Assembly: GCA_014621425.1 (NCBI GenBank)
Contig: JAANBB010000117.1
Location: 1 to 64,000 of the forward strand
Length of the DNA: 64,000 nucleotides
Source of the DNA: Cylindrodendrum hubeiense
Lineage: Eukaryota > Ascomycota > Sordariomycetes > Hypocreales > Nectriaceae
Direction of reading: 5' to 3'
Positions 33,401 through 48,400 of this stretch are shown here, one piece after another. Each line of letters opens with the position of its first letter. The stretch's first letter is position 1. The notes under the pieces were generated by a model. The model had not been told where the DNA came from and made no database searches. It saw only the letters and a program-made list of their open reading frames with translations. A program made the position numbers and the translations under genes.

Positions 33401-36400
33401 TATGCCCTTGTCGTCGAAGACGGTAAGGCATATTTCGTACTCACCATTCACCACGCAGTCTTCGACGGCTGGAGTTTGAACATTGTGTTGGGAACGCTTC
33501 ACAGTATTTACTGGGGATCCCCGGCTCCTACGTTGCAGCCTTATTCTGGATTTGTCAACTACACTACCAAGTTTGATCATGCTGCAGCCAGGTCCTATTG
33601 GGGTGCCCAGTTGGACGGAGCTCAACGCGCCACCTTCCCGAAGACGGATATTGCACCGAAGAGCTCGAAATCGGTCAGCCGCATCGTGAAAGAAACGATT
33701 CCGTTTGTCAAGTCAACAAATGATTCTATTACGAAGGCTACAATTATCCGTGCAGCATGGGCTATGGTCCTCGCTCGATATTGCGATACTGACGACGTCT
33801 GCTTCGGTACCTCGGTGTCTGGCCGTCACGCTCCAGTTCCTGGCGTGGAGACTATGGCTGGGCCTGCTGTAGCAACCATACCTATCCGGGTCAGACTGGA
33901 CCAGGAGCAATCTGTATCAAAGTTCCTCAACGGAATCCAACAGCAGGCTTCGGAGATGGTAGAATATGAGCAATTTGGACTGCAGAACATTTCAAGGATC
34001 ACCCAGGCCACAAAAGAAGCCTGCGACTTCTCTAGCTTGCTAGTTGTCCAACCTGTTCAGCACATCTCAGCCTCCAATGACACACAGCCTCTGCTTTCAG
34101 CTGGTCCCGAGATATACAAGGATGAGGAAGCAGTTGACGGGTACTTCACTTACCCATTGGTCCTCCAAGCCTTCACCAATAACGATGAAGTTGAATTGGT
34201 GCTTATCTTTAACCCTGAGATTATTCCCGAACTGCAGCTTCGAGCGCTAGCACAGCACTTCAATTCGGCTGTCCAGAACCTCCTTCAAAACACCGAGGCG
34301 TCTCTGGGTAAGATCTCAATTTCTACCGACTGGGATCTGGAAAAGGCTCTGGATTACAACATTGAAGATCCGGAAATCATTCGTTCTTCAGTGCACCAAT
34401 TGGTTGAGCGACAGGCACAGTTGCACCCTAGGGCTCTTGCTATCGATGCATGGGACGGTCAACTAACATATCCCCAACTGAATGCAGCTGCAAACAGACT
34501 GGCTCACCACCTGATCGATGTCAATGGTGTTCAGGTCGGAGATCTGGTGCATGTGTGTTTTGAAAAGTCAATGTGGTTTTTTGTTGCAATGCTGGCTATC
34601 AACAAAGCAGGTGCTGCATGGGTACCTCTAGATCCCTCACACCCAGTTCAACGCCAGCAACAGATTGTGCAACAGACCCGCGCCCGCCTGATATTAGTAT
34701 CAACTGCCAATGCCGAGAAGTGTGCAGGATTGGTTGCAGACCTATTGGAGGTCACAGCGACCCTGAACCAGCAGCTTATAACTGAACGAGGATCCCCGCC
34801 ATCACCAGCCTCTGGCGTCACCCCAGACCACGCGGCATATGTACTTTTCACTTCCGGAAGTACAGGAACTCCAAAGGGTCTTGTGATGCAGCATGGTGCT
34901 GTCTGTACCAGTCAAACAGCTATCCGGAAAAGGCTAGGCTTGACACCGCATGTCAGAATCCTACAGTTCGCCTCTTTCGTTTTCGATCTCTGCATCGGCG
35001 AGATTATTGGACCTTTGATTGCGGGCGCTACACTATGCATACCATCTGAGGAGATACGTGTCAACGGTCTCAAAGAGTTTATCCGCGATATGGACATCAA
35101 CTGGGCATTCCTAACCCCGGCCTTTACACGAACCTTGAAACCAGATGATGTCCCTGGTCTTGAGCTGCTGCTGCTGGCAGGTGAAGCTGTGGGCCAGGAT
35201 ATCCTTGATACTTGGTTCGGCAAGGTTCGCCTTATTAATGGATGGGGACCCGCAGAGACTTGTGTGTTTAGCACGCTCCATGAATGGACATCAACATATG
35301 AGTCCCCGCTTACAGTTGGTCGCCCAGTTGGTGGTTCCTGCTGGATTGTCGATGCGGACGATCCTCAGAAGCTAACCCCGATCGGCTGTGTGGGCGAGGT
35401 CATGATCCAAGGCCCAACTCTCCTACGGGAATACCTAGTAGATCCAGAGAGGACTGCAGCTTCATCCGTCACATCCCTACCTAACTGGGCTCCGCGCCGC
35501 ACATCCCCGTATTGGAAGCGATTTTTTAAATCCGGCGATCTCTGCTTCTACAACTCAGATGGAACTATCGAATTCGTCAGCCGAAAAGATTCACAGGTCA
35601 AGATTCGCGGCCTCCGTGTGGAGCTTGGAGAGGTTGAGCATCATCTACGCGCAGCACTCCCAGATGTGAAGCAGATCATTGTGGATGTCCATAAAGGCGA
35701 TGCCGGCACGAACCTTGCCGCATACTACTGTTTCAGCGACGACACACGTGCTGGATCCAACACTGATGCTGAGAGCATCTTCCTTCCGCTTAATGGCCAC
35801 CTAAAGGATCAAATCACTGCTGCAGTGGGCCAGCTTAGTGTGACACTCCCTAGCTATATGGTTCCCACCATTTTCTTCCCCTGTCGATTCATGCCATCTA
35901 TTACATCGACTAAGTTGGATAGAAACACACTTAAGAAGCTGACAGCTGGACTTAACCGAGAGGAATTAGCCAAGCATTCGCTCGCAGACGGCGAAAAGCG
36001 TGCGCCAGCAACTCCTATGGAAGTTCGTCTGCAGCAGATATGGGCCACGATTCTGAAGATTCCGACCGCTTCAATTGGCCGTGATGATAGCTTCCTTCGC
36101 CTTGGTGGTGACTCGATTACAGCAATTCAATTTGTCACATTCGCAAGCGATGCTGGCTTGGCGATTACAGTCAAGGACATCTTCGCTGATCCCCGGTTGT
36201 GGGCCGTGGCTGAGAAGGTCATCGAGGGCGAAGCTACATCATACGAGGCAGCACCATTTAGCATGCTGCCGGATGATCGGGTTGATTCATTCAAATCGAC
36301 AGTTCAGGCTGGGTGCAACCTTGAGAATGTTGATGAAATCGAGGATGCCTACCCCTGCACGAGTCTTCAGGAAGGCCTCATGGCCTTGGCAGTCAAGCAA

Positions 36401-39400
36401 CCTGGATCATATATTGCGAAGTACGTGTACCGTCTTCCCGATAATACCAATATTGGTCGCTTCCAGGCAGCGTGGAACCAGACGGTCAAACTGTGCGGAA
36501 ACCTGCGGACAAGAATCGTATCAGAGAATGGTACCTCAATCCAAGCTGTCATTTCCGAGGAAGCAAAATGGGAGAAGACAGATGGTCTTGGCCTTCGTAA
36601 TGTCATGGACAGCACGAAGAAGATCAGAATGGAATACGGCTCGCAATTGTGCCGATATGCCCTCGTTACCGACCCCAGCGGCCAGGATTACTTCGTCCTT
36701 ATCATTCATCATGCCGTGTTCGACGGTTGGAGCTTGAACATCGTCCTTGGTACTCTATACAATGTCTACCACGGCGGATCAATCCCAACTCTGCAACCAT
36801 ACTCCAGCTTCATCAACTACACCACGCAGCTCGACCATACTGCAGCCAGCGCATACTGGAAGGAGCAACTGGACGGCGCGCAGCGAGCTATATTCCCACT
36901 CACTGATCCCACGCACGTGGCTGAGCCAGCGAGCCATCTGATGAAGATGAAGATTTCATTCTCCGAGTCTTCCGATAGCTCAATAACAAAAGCAACCGTC
37001 CTTCGAGCCGCATGGGCGACAGTTCTTGCCAGGTGTTGTGACACTGATAACGTCTGTTTTGGCACAGCTGTCTCTGGGCGTCACGCTCCAGTCTCCGGAA
37101 TTGATAGGATGGCTGGACCAGCCGTGGCTACAGTGCCGGTGCGAGTACATGTAGACCGACAAAAGTCCATCTCGAGCTTCCTTCATGGTGTTCAACAGCA
37201 AGCATCTGAAATGGCCACTTACGAGCAGTTCGGTCTTCACAATATCTCCAGACTCGGCCTTGACATCCAAGAAGCTTGCGACTTTTTGAGTTTGCTAGTT
37301 ATTCAGCCCGTGGAGCATGTAACCTCCGGAGGCGACGAGAGTGCACCGATGCTGCTCCCAGTCAACGCGGATGAATACGAGAATGAAGAAGCGCTACAGG
37401 GCTACTTCACTTACCCACTGGTTCTGCAAGCAATGACACACGCCGACCATGTCGAGCTTATGTTCATCTACAACCCAGCCATCATCCCCGAGGAGAGGCT
37501 ACGGACGTTCTCTCAGCATTTTGAACAAGCGATCAAGCAGCTACAAGTTCCGGGCGATGCTCTGATGGACACTGTCACCCTCACGAGCGAATGGGATCTG
37601 AAGACAGCCATTGAGTTCAATCCTGAAGATCCCGAGATCATCCAAGCCTGCGTGCACGAACTTGTTGAGGCACAGGCGCGACACCAGCCAAATGCGCCAG
37701 CCATCCACGCTTGGGACGGCCAATTGACGTACTCTCAACTGGATAGTGCCGCTAGTCGACTGGCATCCTATCTTGTCGATGCTATCGGTGTTAAGCTGGG
37801 TGATCTTGTCCACCTTTGCTTTGAGAAGTCGATTTGGTTCTTCATCTCACTACTGGCTGTCAATAAAGCAGGTGCCGCATGGGTGCCATTAGACCCTTCT
37901 CACCCTATCCAGCGACAGCAGCAAATCGTTGAGCAGACTAAAGCCACTCTCGCCCTTGCATCGCCAGCAAATTTCGCCAAGTGTGCTGAGTTGGTGCCGA
38001 ATGTTATCGAGGTCATGTCTGAACTTGACCAGGAGTTGATCGAGGAGTTCGGCCGCGATCCTCAGCCGCTTAACCTGGAGATTTCCCCAGATTACGCTGC
38101 ATATGTGCTCTTCACATCAGGTAGCACAGGCACCCCTAAGGGTCTTGTGATGCAACATGGTGCCGTTTGTACCAGTCAGACAGCCATCAGCAAGAGACTC
38201 GGCCTTACCTCTCAGGTTAGGATCTTGCAGTTTGCCTCCTTTGTCTTTGATCTATGCATTGGCGAGATTATAGCTCCCTTGATCTCTGGAGCTACTCTCT
38301 GTATCCCATCTGAGGATACCCGTATGAGCGGCCTGACTGGATTCATCAATGACAGTAAGGTCAACTGGGCCTTCCTCACACCGTCGTTCGCACGCACCTT
38401 GAAGCCGGAGGACATGCCTGGTCTGGAACTTCTACTGCTCACTGGTGAAGCAGTCGGACGGGACGTTTTCAAGGCTTGGGTCGGAAGATTGCGTCTTATC
38501 ACCGGCTGGGGCCCCGCAGAGACATGTGTTTTCAGCACCTTACACGAGTGGATGACAGCCGACGAGTCACCGCAAACTGTAGGCCGGCCGGTTGGTGGCT
38601 ACTGTTGGATTGTCGACCCAAATGATCCTCAGCGCCTTGCTCCAACCGGATGCATCGGTGAAGTGGTTATTCAGGGTCCAACGTTGCTTCGAGAGTATTT
38701 GGCAGATCCTATTAGGACCCAGGCATCAACTGTTGCTCTGCTTCCTCAATGGGCTCCACGCCATGCCTCACCCCACTGGAACCGCTTTTTCAAGTCTGGC
38801 GATCTTTGCTACTATAACCAAGATGGTACTATTGAGTTTGTCAGTCGCAAGGACACTCAAGTTAAAATCCGTGGTCTTCGAGTCGAGCTGGGTGAGGTCG
38901 AACATCATGTCCGCGCCTCACTAGATGCAGTAAGACAAGTTGTCGTTGACGTTATCAAGACCGAAACTGGAACAACCCTTGGAGCATACTTTTGCTTTAG
39001 TGACGATACCCGCAGGGGTACCTTTACTGAAGACAGCATTTTCCTTCCATTTAATGCTGAGCTGAGAAACCAGTTAATGGCGGTAGTAGGCCAGTTAAGT
39101 GTGGCCCTGCCAAGCTATATGGTTCCGACGGTATTCTTCCCCTGCAAGTTTATGCCATCTATTACGTCAACCAAACTGGATCGAGGCGGACTCAAGCGTC
39201 TGACAGCTTCTCTGGATCGGGCCTCCCTAGCCAAATTCTCGCTTGTTGATAGTGAGAAGCGCGCACCCGCAACACCCATGGAAACTCGTCTACGAGAGAT
39301 ATGGGCGACAATCCTGAAGACGCCGGTTGATTCTATTGGACGCGATGACAGCTTCTTACGCATCGGCGGTGATTCTATCACGGCTATTCAACTCGTCACA

Positions 39401-42400
39401 TTGGCACGAGAGGCCGGTTTGGCCATTTCAGTCAAGGATATCTTCACCGACCCTCGGTTGTCTGCTGTCGCTGCCAGGGTCACCGAGACCGAGGATATAA
39501 TACCGTCCGAGACTGAGCCATTTGCTCTATTGGCGGGTAGCGACATCGAAGCCGTTAAGTCGACCGTACGAGAGATCTGCGAACTGCCAGGTGGACAAGA
39601 GATTGAAGATGCTTACCCTTGCACAAGTCTCCAAGAAGGCCTTCTAGCTCTGGCGGTCAAGCAGCCTGGCTCGTATATCGCCAAATATGTCTATCGTCTG
39701 CCTGATAATATTGATAGAGATCGCTTTGAAGCCGCATGGAACCAGACGGTCGATCTCTGCAGTAACTTGCGTACCAGAATTCTGATCGAAGACGGATTAT
39801 CGATCCAAGCCATTATCCGAGAAAAGGCGACGTGGGAGTCAATAGACGGGCTCGACCTGCGATCCTTTATGGATTTGATGAAGACTGTCGAGATGCAATA
39901 TGGCTCGCGTCTATGTCGCTACAGCTTTATTGCGGAAGATAGCGGCGAGCGTTATTTCGTACTCATGATCCATCATGCTGTATTCGATGGCTGGAGCTTG
40001 AATATCGCACTTGGTACATTATATGGTATCTTCACTGGACAACCCATCTCAGCGCCCCAGCCATACTCTGGCTTTATCAACTACATTCAGCAACTTGACC
40101 AAGACGCAGCCAACAACTACTGGAAAGAGCAGCTGGATGGAGCCCAACGTTCCATCTTCCCGCGCACGGATCTCGCAGTAGACTTGAAGCCCGCCAGTCG
40201 CATTGTGAAGCACAAGATCTCATTTGACTCTGCCACGAGCGATTCAATCACCAAGGCGACAATTCTCCGTTCTGCGTGGGCGATAGTCCTCGCCCGCTAC
40301 TGCGACTCCGATGATGTCTGCTTTGGTACGACAGTTTCTGGTCGTCATGCACCAGTGCCGGGTGTCGACAGAATGGCCGGACCAGCTGTTGCTACCATTC
40401 CGGTCCGCGTCCGACTGGACCGTCAAAAGGGAGTCACAAGCTTTCTGGAAGACGTCCAACAACAAGCAGCAGACATGGTGGCATTCGAGCAGTTTGGCCT
40501 ACGAAACATTTCCAAGGTTAGCCAGGCAGCTAAGGAAGCCTGTGACTTCTCCAGCTTGCTGGTCATCCAGCCTGTGCAGCACATGACCGCCAAGGATGAC
40601 TCGGTGGCAGTTGATCCTTTGCTCTCGGCCGGCCCAGACTCCTACAAGGATGAGGAAGCCGTCGAAGGTTATTTCACCTACCCGTTGGTTCTGCAATGCT
40701 TTACACATAACGACCACGTTGAGTTGATTCTCATCTTCAACCCCAATGTCATACCCGAATCTCAATTGCAGGCATTGTCACATCATTTTGACCGCGCCGT
40801 TCAAGAGCTGTTGTCGCAGAGAGACGCGCTGCTAGGCAAGATATCTCTCACTGGAGACTGGGATTTGAAGAAGGCACAGGAATTCAACCCTGAAGAACCT
40901 GAGATCATCCGATCCTGTTTCCACCAACTCGTCGAAATGCAGGCACTACACCGACCTAAGGCATTTGCTGTTGAGGCTTGGGATGGTGATCTGACTTACG
41001 CTCAACTAAACAGCGCAGCAAATAGGCTGTCCCACCACCTGAGAGACGCTTATCAGGTTCAGACGGGTGACTTTGTTCATGTCTGCTTTGAGAAATCTGT
41101 GTGGTTCTTCGTTGCTATTCTAGCCATCAACAAAGCAGGCGCTGCATGGGTCCCACTAGACCCATCGCATCCACTCCAGCGCCAGCAGCAGATTGTGAAG
41201 CAAACCGGCGCTCGTCTGGCACTCTCGTCACCCACCAACGCTAAGAAATGCGTTAGCCTGGTGCCACTCTTGGCGGTCGTGACCCCTGCGCTCGATAAGC
41301 AACTTATGGCCCGGCGAGGGTCCCCGATTGCACTGGTGTGTGGTGTTACCCCGGATCACGCCGCATATGTTCTGTTTACCTCTGGAAGTACGGGTACCCC
41401 CAAGGGCCTGGTTATGCAGCACGGTGCTCTTTGCACCAGTCAGACAGCCATTGGCAAGCGGCTTGGATTGACACCAGAGGTCAGGATACTCCAATTTGCA
41501 TCCTTCGTCTTCGATCTTTGTATCGGTGAGATCATTGGGCCTTTGATCACTGGTGCTACTTTATGTGTACCATCTGAGGAAATCCGAACCAGTGGTGTGA
41601 AGGAGTTCATCAACGAAATGAAGATCAACTGGGCCTACCTTACTCCGTCTTTTACACGGACTTTAAAGCCAGCAGATATGCCTGGGCTTGAGCTTCTCCT
41701 TCTTACTGGCGAGGCTGTTGGTCGGGATGTTTTTGCAGCTTGGGTTGGTAAGCTACGTCTTATTACTGGTTGGGGACCTGCGGAGACTTGCGTCTTCAGC
41801 ACCCTACATGAATGGAAGTCGGTAACGGAATCGCCACAGACTGTTGGCCGACCTGTTGGTGGATATTGCTGGATTGTTAATCCTCAAGATCCTCAAAAGC
41901 TCGCTCCGACAGGATGTATTGGAGAAGTGGTCATCCAAGGTCCCACTTTACTTCGAGAGTACCTGGCAGACCCTGTCAGGACTAGCGCAAGTACTGTGAC
42001 TGACCTTCCATCCTGGGCGCCGCAGAGGTCATCGTCAAACTGGAACCGATTCTTCAAGTCTGGTGATCTTTGTTATTACAATCAGGACGGCACTATTGAG
42101 TTCGTCAGTCGCAAGGACACGCAGGTCAAGATTCGCGGTCTTCGCGTTGAGTTGGGCGAGGTCGAACATCACCTACGTGCAGCATTGCCCGATGTGCGAC
42201 AAGTCGCGGTCGATGTTTTCAAGGGAGATGCAGGCACCAGTTTGGCCGCATACTTCTGCTTTAACGATGAGACCCGTACAATGTCAGAAGGTGCTGAGAG
42301 CTTCCTTCTGCCACTCACGGACGATCTTAAGAGTCAGATCACGGCGGCTATTGGACATCTATCTGTCACTCTACCCGGTTACATGGTACCGACACTATTT

Positions 42401-45400
42401 TTCCCTTGTCGGTTCATGCCTTCTATTACCTCAACAAAACTGGACAGAGGCAGTCTCAAACGTCTAACAGCAATTCTCAGCCGGGAGCTATTGGCCGAGT
42501 ATTCTCTCGCAGATGGCGAAAAACGAGCTCCCACAATTCCCATGGAAGTCCGTGTACAAAAGGCGTGGTCAGCGATACTGAAGATTCCTACGGAATCGAT
42601 TGGCCGGGATGATAGCTTCTTCCGAATTGGCGGCGATTCAATCAATGCCATACAATTTGTCACACTCGCACGAGAGGAGGGCTTGACAATTACGGTCAAA
42701 GACATTTTCGCCGATCCTCGACTGTCAGCCATTGCCGCCAAGGTTATCGAAGGTGAAGGAGCAACATTCGACGTGGAGCCGTTCAGTATGCTTTCCAGCA
42801 TGTCTCCCAGCTCAATCCAAAGTAGTGTCCGCGACGAGTGCCATCTCTCGAGCGACCAGGACGTTGAGGACGCTTATCCTTGCTCAAGTCTCCAGGAAGG
42901 TCTCATGGCTCTGGCTGTTAAGCAGCCTGGTTCATATACCGCCAAGTATGTCTACCAGCTTGCTGATAATATCGACATGGCCCGTTTCAAGGAAGCTTGG
43001 AACCGAACATTAGAAATTTGCAGCAACCTACGCACAAGGATCGTGGTCCGGGATGGTATTACCATCCAGACCATTATCAAAGAACAGGCTGTTTGGGAAC
43101 CTACACTTGATGGTGTTGAGCTAAACTCCGCCATGAGTTCAGCAAAGAAAATCCACATGCAGTACGGCTCAAAACTATGCCGATATGGCCTTGTTATCGA
43201 TCCAAGCGGCAAGCAATTCTTCCTGTTGACTGTCCATCACGCGGTCTTCGACGGATGGAGCTTGAACGTGGTATTGGGCACGCTCTATAGCCTGTATCAG
43301 CGATTACCGGTCCCGACACTGCTGCCATTCTCCAGCTTCGTCAATTATACCACCCAAATTGATGAGTCTGCTGTTAAGGCCTACTGGAAGTCGCAGCTCG
43401 CCGGGGCACAGCGCGCCGTCTTCCCTCGGACAGCCATTTTGACTCACTCCAAACCGGTCAGCTGTGTCATGAAGACAAGTACGCCATTCCCCAAATCAAT
43501 GGACACCTCCACTACCAAGGCGACCATTTTGCGTGCCGCATGGGCCATAATGCTGGCACGGTACTCCGACTCCGATGACATCTGCTTCGGTACAACAGTT
43601 TCTGGCCGCCACGCGCCTTTACCCGGCGTGGATAGGATGCCTGGTCCGACGATCGCTACAGTTCCGGTACGATTGCGGCTTAACAAGCAGGAGCCATTGT
43701 CAAAATTCCTTCAAGATGTTCAACAACAATCCTCGGAAATGGTCGCATACGAGCAATTTGGCCTGCGAAATATCTCAACTGTTAGCCCAGAAGCCAAGGA
43801 AGCATGTGACTTCTCAAGCTTGCTCGTCATCCAGCCAATGCAACAGATGACTTCCGGAGAGAGCTCAGATGACGATATTTTCGCTCCCATCTCCCCCGAC
43901 TCTTATGACGCCGATCAATCGCTGGATGGATACTTCAGTTACCCCCTTGTCGCCTTGGCCAAGACTTTTGACGACCGCGTCGACGTAGACTTTGTCTATG
44001 ACTCTACTGTCGTGACAGAGTCAATGCTCCAGGCATTCTCTCATCAATTCGACCACGTCGTCAATCAGTTGTCTGTGCAGGAGCACAAGCTGCTTGATGA
44101 CGTGAATGTTGCCAGTTCATGGGATATACAAAAGGCAGTGGAGTGGAACAAGCATGATGGCGACCTGGCCATTGTCGATGCCTGTGTGCACCGACTTGTT
44201 GAGGAGCAGGCGCAGCTCCGACCGAATGATCTTGCTGTTTCTGCATGGGACAAGGAGTTCACCTATGATCAGCTCAATAAGGCTTCAAACAGAGTTGCTC
44301 ACCTTCTCATCAATGGCTTTGGAGTCACGCCAGGCGACCTCATCCATGTATGCTTCGAGAAATCAGCTTGGTTCACTGTCGCTATACTGGCTATCAACAA
44401 AGCAGGTGGAGCCTGGGTGCCTCTCGACCCATCACACCCTACCTCGCGTCATAAGCAGATTGTGGAGCAGACGGGTGCAAAGATTGCCGTCACATCGTCT
44501 ACTCATGCTGCCAAATGTGGTGAATTGGTGCCATATGTCATTGAGCTATCGACGGCCTTGGATAAGAAGCTGGAGAAACGATCAAAGAGGTTGAGCATGC
44601 GCCCGCCAGCAGGTTATGTCTCACCTACAGATCCGGCTTACGTCTTGTTCACTTCCGGTACTACTGGTGTGCCCAAGGGCGTCGTCATGCAGCACCGCTC
44701 TGTATGTACCAGTCAGACGGCCATCGGCAGGAGACTGGGCATCCGACCCGGCGTCCGACTTCTGCAATTTTCTTCACATGTCTTTGATGTGTCTGTTGGT
44801 GAAATCATAGGCGCCTTGATTTCTGGTGCTTGCGTCTGTGTTCCGTCTGACCATGATCGAATGAACAATCTCAAAGAGTTCATTAACAAGATGGACGTCA
44901 ACTGGGCTTTCCTTACCCCTACCTTCGCACGTACCATCATGCCTAAGGATGTTCCTAACCTTCAGTTGTTGCTCTTAGCCGGCGAAGGTGTCAGCAAAGA
45001 TGTATTCGACACTTGGTTCGGCAAACTGCGCCTCGTCAATGGATGGGGACCTGCGGAGACTTGCGTCTTTAGCAGTATTCACGAATGGAAGTCACCAACT
45101 GAATCGCCGCTCACAATTGGGCGACCGGTAGGAGGCTATTGCTGGATTGTGGACGCTCAAGACCCAATGCGTCTGGCACCCACTGGATGTATTGGTGAGG
45201 TTGTCGTACAGGGCCCAACCCTGTTACGCGAATACCTATCCGACCCGACTCAGACCTCAAGTGCCACGGTGACTTCACTACCAGAGTGGGCACCGCAGCG
45301 CACATCACCTCATTGGAGCCGATTTTACAAGACTGGAGATCTCGGGTTCTACAACGCTGACGGAACAATTGAGTATGTTGGCCGAAAAGACACACAAGTC

Positions 45401-48400
45401 AAGATTCGTGGTCTGCGCATCGAGCTAGGTGAAGTCGAGGAACACATTCGCACTTCCCTCAAGGGCGTCAAGCAGGTTGCTGTGGAGGTCATTAAGACGG
45501 AGCGAGCTTCCAACCTCGTTGCCTATTTCTCTTTCACCGATGACAAGCAGGCTACCAGCACTGACGCCGATGGAGCCTTCCTCCCTCTCACGGCTGATTT
45601 GGAGAGCCTGGTAACTGCCATGGTTGGAGAACTTCGCGTGGCTTTGCCTCAGTACATGATCCCTACAGTCTTTATCCCCTGCAGGTATCTTCCTTTCATT
45701 ACCTCAGGAAAGCTGGACCGTAAGGGACTTCGTACCATGACAGCTGGTCTGGAACCATCGCAAATGGCTAGCTACGCACTGCTTGGCAGCAAGAAGCGAG
45801 CCCCCGAGACGGAAATGGAAGCCAAGTTGCAGAAGCTATGGTCCGACATTCTCAAGATATCTACGAAATCCATTGGCCGAGACGACAGCTTTATGGCACT
45901 TGGTGGCGATTCTATCGCTGCTATCCAATTGGTCGCACTTGCTGGCGAGCAAGGTATCTCTCTTACCGTCGCTAACATTTTCGAGGATCCTCGCCTGGCC
46001 CAAGTCGCAGCTTCAGCTTCTCTTACGGGAGATGAACAACAACTCTCGGTCATGGAGCCCTGGGCCTTGATTCCCAAAAGCACTCGCCCTGAACTCATCC
46101 AGGAAGCTGCTAAGCAGTGTCAAGTCGACCCCCGCTCTATCCAGGATGCCTTCCCCTGTACACCACTACAGGAGGGTCTTATTTCTCTTGCTGAAAAGCA
46201 GCCCGGCTCCTACATGGCACGATTTGTTCTTGAACTTCATCAGGACCTGGATCTCACTCGCTTCAAGTCTGCTTTGCAAGCCACAGTGGCAGCGTGCGCC
46301 AATCTGCGCACACGAGTCATCCTCTCTTCACATGGCTTTATGCAGATTGTGTTGGATGAGGCAGCCACCTGGCGGGAAGTTGAAGGATCCTCGCTTTCTG
46401 AAGTCATGAAATCGCCGATCGTCAACGTGGGCTATGGAACCCCTCTGTCCTATTTCATGCTCGCTTCCGGAAAGGGCCTCAATCATTTGGTCTGGGACAT
46501 GCATCACTCCATCTATGATGGATGGACACTTGGATGCATGCTTAGCATTCTCCAGAGCGCTTATAACGAGGAAGAGCATTTCCAACCTCTCATGCTCAGT
46601 CATTACGTTGATTACGCGCTTTCTTCCAACGCGGAGGATACGCGACAATTTTGGCTGTCACAGCTTGAGGGAGCGAACTCGGCAAAGTTTCCGGACAACC
46701 GCACTTCTCTTTGCGACACCAGCTCTCCAAAGCTGTTCACGAGCAACATTCGCATTCCGGAGCATCGCACAGTGAACATAACAACCTCAAGTCTTTTGCG
46801 TGCTGCTTGGGCAATTGTCCTCGCCAAGTACCTGGAGACTGACGATGTTGTTTTCGGAAGCACCGTGTCTGGACGCAACGCACCCGTTCCGGGCATGCAA
46901 GCTATTCTCGGACCGACAATCGCCACAGTCCCTATTCGTATCCGCACGGATGCCGGGTCTACAATTGCGCAGTTCTTGTCCAGCGTGCAAGAGCAATCAA
47001 ATGCTATGATCCCCTTCGAATACACAGGCTTACAGAACATTTCCAAGCTCGGCAACACGGCTCGGGAGGCATGTGATTTCCAGAACCTCCTCATCATCCA
47101 ACCATCTATGAAGGCGGAAGCAGGGAGAGAATCGACCTTTAAGCTCATCGACACGCAGCTGGGCGGTGGTGACACCGCAAATGAGAACTACGATACCTAC
47201 CCACTTATTTTCCAGTGTGTACTGGGTGATAATGGGGACATCACTGCTACCGTCAACTATGATGCTCAGCGGATTGCACCAGAACAGATCCAGTGGATTT
47301 GCAAACATTTTGAGCATGTGGCTAGTCAGCTGGCCACCAAGGACACAAGCCTGCCTCTCTCGCATGTTGACCTTTTCAGCCCATATGACGTGGAGCAGAT
47401 TCACACGTGGAACACGGATAAGATGCCAGAAACTATCAACGCCTGCGTTCACGACCTCATATCAAAGCAAGCTTCTCGCAATCCTAACCGTGAGGCAATC
47501 TTCTCCATTGCCGGAAGCCTTACCTACCGTCAACTGGATCAACTCTCGAACCAGCTTGCCATCTACCTTTGCCAGATTGGCGTGATTCCGGACATGATTG
47601 TACCGATGTGCTTGGAGAAGTCCAGGTGGGCGACAGTTGCACAACTCGCAATCATGAAGGCGGGAGCTACATTCATGCCTCTCGACCCATCACACCCACA
47701 CAGTCGCCGCAAGGCACTTGTTGAGGAGGTAGATGCCTACTTCATGCTCGTGTCACCTACCACAATGCCATCTTGTACAGACATGACGCCTGAAACCGTC
47801 ATCCTCTCAGACTCATTCATGTCACAGCTACCCAGAGTTATCAATACTGCCATGCTTCTTCCGAAGTGCAGCCCTCAAAGTTCGGCCTACGTCTTTTTCA
47901 CATCAGGCTCGACAGGCAAGCCAAAGGGTGTCGTGCTTGAGCACTCTGCTGTATGCTCTAGTATCAAGGGACATGGTACAGCATACGGCCTTGACTCTGA
48001 GTCGCGTGTTCTGCAGTTCTCCAACTACATCTTTGACGGCAGTATAGCTGAGATCTTCACTCCACTGGTCTTTGGTGGTACCATTTGCGTGCCATCTGAG
48101 GCTGACCGACTTGAGAATATCCCCGGTTTTGTCGAGAAGGCTCGAGTGAACGTCGCCATGCTGACTCCGTCATTTGCAAGAACTCTTCAGCCCGAGGAAG
48201 CAACTGGCATCACGACATTGGTTCTTGGTGGCGAGGCAATGACTCAAGACAATCTTGAAACTTGGTATGGACGTGCCAAACTGATCAATGCATACGGTCC
48301 GACTGAGGTCTGCGTTGACGCTACCTCACATGTCTTCCAGTCACCCGGAGAGTCAGCATCGACCATTGGCCGCAGCCAAAATTCCACATGCTGGATCGCT

